From contig DHWV01000070.1 in the NCBI GenBank assembly GCA_002413355.1, positions 1 through 11,751 of the forward strand: a DNA stretch of 11,751 nt. The letters are read 5' to 3'. The position numbers and the translations under genes were made by a program. Below are positions 7,321 to 11,751 of the stretch, piece by piece. The notes beneath the pieces are model-generated. The model was not told where the DNA came from. It ran no database searches and saw only the letters and a list, made by a program, of their open reading frames with translations. Position 1 is the stretch's first letter; each line of letters opens with the position of its first letter. The stretch is from Desulfobulbaceae bacterium UBA5173 (GTDB taxonomy: Bacteria > Desulfobacterota > Desulfobulbia > Desulfobulbales > Desulfobulbaceae).

Positions 7321-7965
7321 ATGAACAAATCATTTACAATCCTGCTGATGCTGGTTTGTCTCTTTTCAGTCAACAACCTTTATGCCGCTGTGGGCTGCGA
7401 TCTCAACGACCCGGACAAGGATGTGGCTCGGCTTTTCCCTGAATCAACCGGCTATAAAACCAGCTACCTGTCCTTGGACAAGCTCGGCGGCGCAGCATTG
7501 ATGCAGGAAATCGAGAAGAGGCTCGGTGATTCCTTTCAAGGTCTATACGAAACCGTTGACGTTCCCTACACGCTCTATGAAATCTACAAGGAAAAAGAAA
7601 AGATCGGTTATATTCACGGCGTGAATCAAAAAGGTGAATACGGCGGTATTCAGGTTTTCCTCGTGCTGGACATGGCTGGTACCATTAAGTCGCTTTATTT
7701 TCAAAAGTTGACCTCCAGAGCGGCCAAGCAGCTACGTGAGCCTGATTTCGGCAAGCAGTTTGTCGGGCTGAATTTGAAGGATTTTTATTCCTATGATGTG
7801 AAAGCGGGCAAGAGCGTGCCGTCCGGTAAGGTGGACGAGATCAAGAATCCGGTGCCAGAGGCGGCGGGGGATTTCCGGGCCGCGCTGCGGGCAACCAAGA
7901 AAAACCTGATTCTGATGGATCAGTTTGTGTACAGCAACAAGCACCTGCAATACTTCAAGCCGTAA
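7321..7965 (+). CDS. Secreted protein resembling FMN-binding domains, motif degenerate
   Basis: A 214-residue protein with a signal peptide (MNKSFTILLMLVCLFSVNNL, likely cut after Ala22), hence periplasmic. The core DVARLFPESTGYKTSYLSLD, a strand-turn segment GIQVFLVLDMAGTIKSLYFQ (109-128), and FGKQFVGLNLKDF (143-155) recall RnfG/NosR-type FMN_bind domains, in which FMN is attached to a Thr in an S/T-G-A-T motif. At the matching place here the sequence reads VDEIKNPVPEAAGDF (171-185), so the attachment residue appears to be missing. It may bind flavin non-covalently or have lost that role. The in-frame start at 7219 overlaps the previous gene and would bury the signal peptide, so 7321 is preferred. 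There is no strong ribosome binding site. Fourth gene of the probable operon, 64 bases after the third. Confidence 0.72.
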   Translation: MNKSFTILLMLVCLFSVNNLYAAVGCDLNDPDKDVARLFPESTGYKTSYLSLDKLGGAALMQEIEKRLGDSFQGLYETVDVPYTLYEIYKEKEKIGYIHGVNQKGEYGGIQVFLVLDMAGTIKSLYFQKLTSRAAKQLREPDFGKQFVGLNLKDFYSYDVKAGKSVPSGKVDEIKNPVPEAAGDFRAALRATKKNLILMDQFVYSNKHLQYFKP

Positions 7966-8023
7966 GGAACAGAAAACAAAGGCGCACAGTAAGGAGTACC
8001 TGCCGCTTTTAACGCAAAACAAT

Positions 8024-8052
8024 TTGACAGCAAATCGGATCAGGCTGATAAT
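8024..8052 (+). promoter_or_regulatory. Consensus sigma70 promoter for the cytochrome-porin gene
   Basis: A perfect TTGACA (8024-8029), a 17-base spacer and GATAAT (8047-8052, five of six) lie in the 164-base gap before the cytochrome-porin gene. Transcription would begin near 8059, leaving a leader of about 71 bases. This is the best promoter match on the + strand of the window. Confidence 0.8.
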
Positions 8053-8076
8053 AATTTGTTGGCACGGTTTGAGCTG

Positions 8077-8121
8077 CTTGCAGAGAAGGCGGCTCCTCTC
8101 TATCAATTACAACGTTGCAAG
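8077..8121 (+). promoter_or_regulatory. Possible leader hairpin reaching the ribosome binding site
   Basis: In the predicted mRNA leader, CTTGCA (8077-8082) can pair with TGCAAG (8116-8121), and inside it GAGAAGG (8083-8089) can pair with CCTCTC (8095-8100) with one bulge around the loop CGGCT. The 3' arm touches the ribosome binding site GAGGAAGG (8121-8128). It could modulate translation, but the outer and inner stems are separated by a 15-base unpaired stretch on one side, so stability is uncertain. Confidence 0.3.
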
Positions 8122-8129
8122 AGGAAGGT

Positions 8130-9500
8130 ATGAAAACGGAATCTGGGGTAGTTGCTGCATCGCTGTCGGTTGCGGCTGCTGTTTTGCTGCTGTCAAGTCA
8201 CGCTGAGGCGTTGCCGAGCTTTGCCAGGCAAACTGGCGTGGCGTGCGCAGTCTGTCATGTCACCGCCTTCGGGCCTGCGCTGACTGCCTTTGGGCGCGAT
8301 TTCAAGCTCAAGGGGTACACTGCATCAAGCGGTGTCCAGCAGAAGCTCCCGCCAGTGTCTGCAATGGTCTTAGGCTCGTTCAATCATACCAAGGCTGACC
8401 AAGATGGCGGTGCTGCCCCCGGATTTGGTGACAATGATAATGTGGTTATGGATGAGGCCAGCGTATTTTATGCCGGGCGCATCACGGACAAAGTCGGCGT
8501 GTTCAGCCAAGTCACGTATGATGGCGCAGCGCATCACGGCATCGCATGGGACAATATGGACATCCGCTTTGCGGACAGCGGTAAAATCGGCCAGACAGAC
8601 ATCGTGTACGGACTGTCGTTGAACAATGCGCCGACAGTGCAGGACTTATGGAGTTCCACCTCAGTCTGGGGATTTCCTGCGGTAAGCTCGGCACTTTCTC
8701 CCACACCTGCCGCCGCGCCGATTCTTGAAGGCGCATTTGACACTCAAGTTGCTGGAGTGTCTGCCTATGCGATGTTCAATAACCTGCTTTACACAGAAGT
8801 CGGCGCGTACAAGATGCTGTCAAGAAAATGGCAGCGCAATTTGGGTATTTCCAGCGATGATGTTGATTCGGAATCACCAATCAACGGATTGGCTCCTTAT
8901 GGCCGTGTGAAGCTCCAGCATGATTTCGGCCCGCATTATGTCTCTGCCGGGCTGATCGGCATGACGGCAGAGGTTGAACCTGGCGGCGACAGCAGTGCCG
9001 GAACTGACCGCTACACTGATTATGGTGTGGATGCCTCCTATCAATGCACCAAAGGGGCGAATATCTTCACCGCCGATCTCAGCTTCATCCATGAGAAACA
9101 GGAGCTGGATGCAAGCTATGCCCTGAACGCTGCAAGCATCACATCAAATCATCTCAACTCATTTAAAGCCAATCTCGGCTGGGTATATCAGCAGACCTAT
9201 GCGCTGAGCACTGGGGCATTCATCATCGACGGCGATCAGGACAACTTTGTCCCTGATGCGACCAGAGTTGTCTATACTGATTCTATTGATGACGTTCCTG
9301 AATCAACCGGTTATACTCTGCAAGCCGAATATATTCCCTTTGGTAAGGGTGATCCTATGACCTCGTGGACCAATCTGCGGCTGGGACTGCAATACACCTA
9401 TTACACGAAGTTTAACGGTGATGCTGATGATTACGATGGTGCTGGCCGTTCAGCGCAGGACAACAACGCCCTCTATGCGTTCGCGTGGCTGAGTTTCTAA
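8130..9500 (+). CDS. Monohaem cytochrome-porin fusion, Cyc2-like outer-membrane protein
   Basis: A 456-residue protein predicted to carry one c-type haem and an outer-membrane beta-barrel. A signal peptide (cut likely after Ala27 in SHAEA) is followed at once by LPSFARQTGVACAVCHVTAF, with the haem site CAVCH at 39-43 and then AFGRDFKLKGYT (53-64). This N terminus is the signature of fused cytochrome-porins, including Cyc2 of iron oxidisers and related proteins. The rest is rich in alternating aromatic strands (for example LRLGLQYTYYTKFN) and ends in WLSF with terminal Phe, the usual barrel-assembly signal. Known Cyc2 proteins move electrons through the outer membrane; whether this one does is inferred. 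The ATG at 8130 is preceded by GAGGAAGG; a TTG at 8115 is less likely. It has its own promoter and terminator, so it is probably monocistronic. Confidence 0.85.
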   Translation: MKTESGVVAASLSVAAAVLLLSSHAEALPSFARQTGVACAVCHVTAFGPALTAFGRDFKLKGYTASSGVQQKLPPVSAMVLGSFNHTKADQDGGAAPGFGDNDNVVMDEASVFYAGRITDKVGVFSQVTYDGAAHHGIAWDNMDIRFADSGKIGQTDIVYGLSLNNAPTVQDLWSSTSVWGFPAVSSALSPTPAAAPILEGAFDTQVAGVSAYAMFNNLLYTEVGAYKMLSRKWQRNLGISSDDVDSESPINGLAPYGRVKLQHDFGPHYVSAGLIGMTAEVEPGGDSSAGTDRYTDYGVDASYQCTKGANIFTADLSFIHEKQELDASYALNAASITSNHLNSFKANLGWVYQQTYALSTGAFIIDGDQDNFVPDATRVVYTDSIDDVPESTGYTLQAEYIPFGKGDPMTSWTNLRLGLQYTYYTKFNGDADDYDGAGRSAQDNNALYAFAWLSF

Positions 9501-9509
9501 TGCTGTCGG

Positions 9510-9530
9510 TTGCGGTGTGAAGCTCCGCAA
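9510..9530 (+). repeat. Small hairpin after the cytochrome-porin gene
   Basis: TTGCGG (9510-9515) and CCGCAA (9525-9530) are exact reverse complements with a nine-base loop, ten bases after the stop codon. No T-run follows directly. It could stabilise the mRNA 3' end or assist the stronger terminator just downstream. Confidence 0.4.
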
Positions 9531-9540
9531 TCACGCTTTG

Positions 9541-9579
9541 CCCCGTCTCAAGTATTCCTTGCAGGCGGGGTTTCTCTTT
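9541..9579 (+). terminator. Intrinsic terminator after the cytochrome-porin gene
   Basis: The stem pairs CCCCGTCT (9541-9548) with AGGCGGGG (9563-9570), allowing one G-U pair, and continues with CAAG (9549-9552) and CTTG (9558-9561) around the loop TATTC; a single C bulges at 9562. The T-rich tail TTTCTCTTT (9571-9579) follows at once. This is a typical Rho-independent terminator and separates the cytochrome-porin gene from the ABC genes. Confidence 0.85.
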
Positions 9580-9629
9580 GGTTAGATTCAGCCTCCATCA
9601 GCAATGGTGATGCAAGGAGGAGATAGAAA

Positions 9630-10820
9630 ATGCTCAGCATTTACAAAGTCTGCTATAAGAATTTGCTGCGGAAAAAAGTCAGAAGTTCATTAACCATCAT
9701 CGGTGTTGGCTTGTCTGCTTGGGTCTTAGCCAGTCTGATGGGCTTCAACAAAGGCTACGAGGCTTCACTGAACCGTGACATTGACAACATGGGCTTTCAG
9801 ATTGTGGTTACGGCTAAAGGCTGCCCCTATGAAGCCGCCACTTTGATGCTGAAAGGCGGCACCAGCCTCCGCTACATGAAGGAAAGCGTTGTCAACGAAG
9901 TTGCGGCCAATGCTGAAGTGGAGAAGATGACTCCGATGTTGATGCAAGCCATCTTTGATCCTAACAAAGGAGAAAGTGGCGGCATGTCGGCCTATCTTGG
10001 TGTTGATCCAGCCTCCTTCCCGCAGATGAAGACCTACCTTGAGTTCAAGCAAGGCGGCTGGTTCAAGGATGCGGCGGCGTATGAGGCGGTGCTGGGTTAT
10101 GAGGCTGCCGAGCTGGAGCAGCGCGAGGTCGGCGACAAGCTGCTCATTCCAGAAAAGAATGCCGAGCTGAAGGTGGTCGGCATTCTCAAGCGCACTGGCA
10201 CCCAAGACGACGGCACCATCTTCATTCCGGTCAAGGCGGTGCAGCAGATCTTTGCCAAACCCGGCGAGCTGACTGGCCTTGGCATCAAGGTGAAGAAAGA
10301 TGCCAACATCGCCCAGCTTGAGGAAAAGCTCTACAAGCTGCCGGACGTGCAGGTGGTATCACTGGCGCAGGTCAAGCAGACGATCATGAACTTGGTCTCT
10401 ACCGCCAAAGTGATGGTGCTATCCATCGCCATCATTGCCGTCATTATTGCGATGGTCGGCGTGATCAACACCATTCTCATGTCGGTCTTTGAACGCTATC
10501 AGGAGATCGGCATCCTCAAGAGCATCGGCGCAATGCCGGAAGACATCTTCAAGCTCATCTGGATCGAGACCTTCATCCTCTGTCTGCTTGGCGGACTTTT
10601 CGGTGCAGTGATGGCTTTTGGGCTGTCACAAGTCACTGAGCTGCTCATCCGCAGGCTCCTCCCCTATGCGCCCACTGGTTCACTGATTCTTCTTGATTTC
10701 AAGCTGATCCTGACGACATTGATCTCTGTGTTACTGATTGGTCTGGTCAGCGGCGTGTATCCGGCTTGGAAGGCGGCGCGTGTCCGCCCACTTGAATCCA
10801 TCCGCAACGAAATGGGGTAA
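9630..10820 (+). CDS. ABC transporter permease, FtsX/MacB-type
   Basis: A 396-residue inner-membrane subunit of a type VII (MacB/LolCDE-like) ABC system, which works on substrates from the periplasmic face. Layout: membrane helix 1 (about 20-38), a large periplasmic MacB_PCD-type domain (about 41-255), then three helices (about 258-285, 308-335, 358-380). The FtsX-family core is clear in GVINTILMSVFERYQEIGIL (277-296) followed by KSIGAM, and in GVYPAWKAARVRPLESIR at the C terminus. The periplasmic segment VTAKGCPYEAATLMLKGG (60-77) looks distinctive and conserved in my memory of related permeases, but I cannot name a subfamily. AAGGAGG (9614-9620) lies nine bases before the ATG. No membrane-fusion (MacA-like) partner is present here. 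The ATPase gene starts three bases after the stop. Substrate unknown. Confidence 0.9.
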   Translation: MLSIYKVCYKNLLRKKVRSSLTIIGVGLSAWVLASLMGFNKGYEASLNRDIDNMGFQIVVTAKGCPYEAATLMLKGGTSLRYMKESVVNEVAANAEVEKMTPMLMQAIFDPNKGESGGMSAYLGVDPASFPQMKTYLEFKQGGWFKDAAAYEAVLGYEAAELEQREVGDKLLIPEKNAELKVVGILKRTGTQDDGTIFIPVKAVQQIFAKPGELTGLGIKVKKDANIAQLEEKLYKLPDVQVVSLAQVKQTIMNLVSTAKVMVLSIAIIAVIIAMVGVINTILMSVFERYQEIGILKSIGAMPEDIFKLIWIETFILCLLGGLFGAVMAFGLSQVTELLIRRLLPYAPTGSLILLDFKLILTTLISVLLIGLVSGVYPAWKAARVRPLESIRNEMG

Positions 10821-10823
10821 GCT

Positions 10824-11504
10824 ATGAGCATCGGCATTGCGGCGCAGAATCTGACCAAGGTGTATCGGCGCGGCACTGAGGAAGTGCTGGCAGTCCACAA
10901 CGTTTCGCTGGAGATTAAAGCGGGCGAATACGCTGCCTTCATCGGGCCGTCCGGCTCAGGCAAAACCACGCTGATCAACATCCTTGGTTGTTTGGACAAT
11001 CCCACGTCCGGTAGCCTAACCATTGCCGGGCGTACGATCTTCGGGCAGAAGAAAGCTGTGTCCGAACGCGAGCTAACCAAGGTGCGTCGGGAGCTGTTCG
11101 GCTACATCTTCCAGAAGTTCTATCTCATTCCCACCCTCAACGTGCTGGAGAACGTCCTGCTGCCCTGCACCTTCTTCCGCAAGGAGGACGCAGACGGCTA
11201 CGCGGTTGAGCTGCTGCAATCGCTGGGCATGGAGAAGCGGCTAAACCATCTGCCTGGCCAGCTCTCTGGCGGCGAAATGCAGCGCGTGGCCATTGCCCGC
11301 TCGCTGATCAACCGCCCGCAGATACTGCTTGCTGACGAGCCGACCGGCAACCTCGACTCCGCCCGCAGCCATGAGATCAGCGAGGTCTTGCAGGAGCTGA
11401 ATCAGCGCGACGGCCTGACCATCATTCTCGTCACCCACAACCCGGAGCTGGCGAAGACCGCGCACCGCATTGTCGAGCTGCGGGATGGGAAGATTACGGC
11501 ATAG
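10824..11504 (+). CDS. ABC transporter ATP-binding protein, LolD/MacB-type
   Basis: A 226-residue cytoplasmic ATPase that would energise the permease encoded just upstream. All ABC motifs are intact: Walker A GPSGSGKTT (41-49), Q-loop Gln97 in FGYIFQ, signature LSGGE (147-151), Walker B ILLADE (167-172) with catalytic Glu172, TGNLDS D-loop region (174-179), and switch His205 in VTHN. The FQKFYLIPTLNVLENV segment and the length are typical of the LolD/MacB/FtsE group. The gene starts three bases after the permease stop, with GGGG at 10814-10817 serving as a modest ribosome binding site, so translation is probably coupled. No clear terminator follows the stop. Confidence 0.95.
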   Translation: MSIGIAAQNLTKVYRRGTEEVLAVHNVSLEIKAGEYAAFIGPSGSGKTTLINILGCLDNPTSGSLTIAGRTIFGQKKAVSERELTKVRRELFGYIFQKFYLIPTLNVLENVLLPCTFFRKEDADGYAVELLQSLGMEKRLNHLPGQLSGGEMQRVAIARSLINRPQILLADEPTGNLDSARSHEISEVLQELNQRDGLTIILVTHNPELAKTAHRIVELRDGKITA

Positions 11505-11751
11505 CCGCCAACACGCAAGCAAAGCACCTCCTCCCCCCGCTTCATCGGCTCCTCCACTATCTCACCGGCTTGTCTCCCTGCCGTTTTCGGAGTACAGTTG
11601 CACTCTCTCTGCCAACACATCCGCACTACTCACAGGAGAATATAGCCATAGCACAATAAAATGACTACAGCACGGACTGCTGAAAAAGTTCATCAGTCGA
11701 ACAGCGAAGTTTTCTCATGAGGGCTTTAGGGCCTGTTAACACTGCTTGATT
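11505..11751. other. Gene-free tail after the ABC operon
   Basis: This 247-base stretch has no convincing gene. It begins with a pyrimidine-rich tract (about 11525-11580). A 19-codon frame starts at ATG 11661 and stops at 11718-11720; CAGGAG lies far upstream (about 11632-11637), and I regard the frame as too short to call. CAGCA (11668-11672) and TGCTG (11678-11682) can form a five-base stem. The final segment, with CTGCTGAAAAAGTTC and GGGCCTGTTAACACTG, is reminiscent of insertion-sequence ends, but the window stops before this can be tested. Confidence 0.4.

Noticed and set aside
8162..9515. 14-base direct repeat (GCTGTCGGTTGCGG at 8162-8175 and 9502-9515) near the two ends of the cytochrome-porin gene
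   Set aside because: A single 14-base match in a window of this size is not far from chance, the first copy is inside the signal-peptide codons, and no other mobile-element features accompany it.
9559..9587. Possible promoter for the ABC genes (TTGCAG, 17 bases, TTAGAT)
   Set aside because: Each box matches only three of six consensus positions and the -35 lies inside the terminator stem.
11661..11720. 19-codon frame with ATG near the right edge
   Set aside because: It is too short, the ribosome-binding-like CAGGAG is over 20 bases away, and there is no family resemblance.

Overview
The window is an 11.75 kb piece of a moderately GC-rich Gram-negative chromosome. The GlyQ and CpsG-type ManB sequences, the Desulfobacterota-like oxidoreductases and the outer-membrane haem protein suggest a sulfate-reducer-type lineage (Desulfobulbales, possibly cable-bacterium relatives). 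That placement is inference from remembered family resemblance, not a database result. Eleven protein genes are supported. All are on the + strand except glyQ. No rRNA, tRNA, CRISPR array or complete insertion sequence was seen.

Region 1 (1-3600) is housekeeping. A 132-bp leader with an inverted repeat precedes manB (phosphomannomutase). Eight bases after it comes a TTG-started histidine phosphatase. glyQ (glycyl-tRNA synthetase alpha subunit) lies convergent to these on the minus strand, and its usual partner glyS is not next to it. A near-consensus sigma70 promoter for glyQ abuts the start of a divergently transcribed CoA-binding-domain gene. A flavodoxin-fold, cysteine-rich NAD(P)H-dependent oxidoreductase follows (3634-4209).

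Region 2 (4240-7965) looks like a four-gene transcription unit behind a sigma70-like promoter (TTGACC, 18-bp spacer, TATAAC) and a 22-bp near-perfect palindrome. Its genes encode: (a) a membrane protein with an N-terminal four-cysteine zinc ribbon, two membrane helices around a periplasmic domain, and a C-terminal HAMP domain with no output domain; (b) a secreted PhnD-like solute-binding protein with no transporter genes beside it; (c) a soluble protein of unknown function, perhaps PATAN/DUF4388-like; (d) a secreted protein resembling FMN-binding domains but lacking the flavinylation motif. Together they could form an envelope sensing module. This is inference.

Region 3 (8020-9580) is a free-standing transcription unit with a consensus promoter and a strong intrinsic terminator. 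It encodes a monohaem cytochrome-porin fusion of the Cyc2-like type: signal peptide, one CXXCH near the N terminus, then an outer-membrane beta-barrel ending in Phe. Such proteins can carry electrons across the outer membrane. This is the most interesting single gene here.

Region 4 (9630-11504) is a tightly coupled two-gene ABC exporter: an FtsX/MacB-type permease and a LolD/MacB-type ATPase. No periplasmic adaptor gene is present in the window. The last 247 bases hold no convincing gene; their final ~70 bases vaguely resemble an insertion-sequence end.
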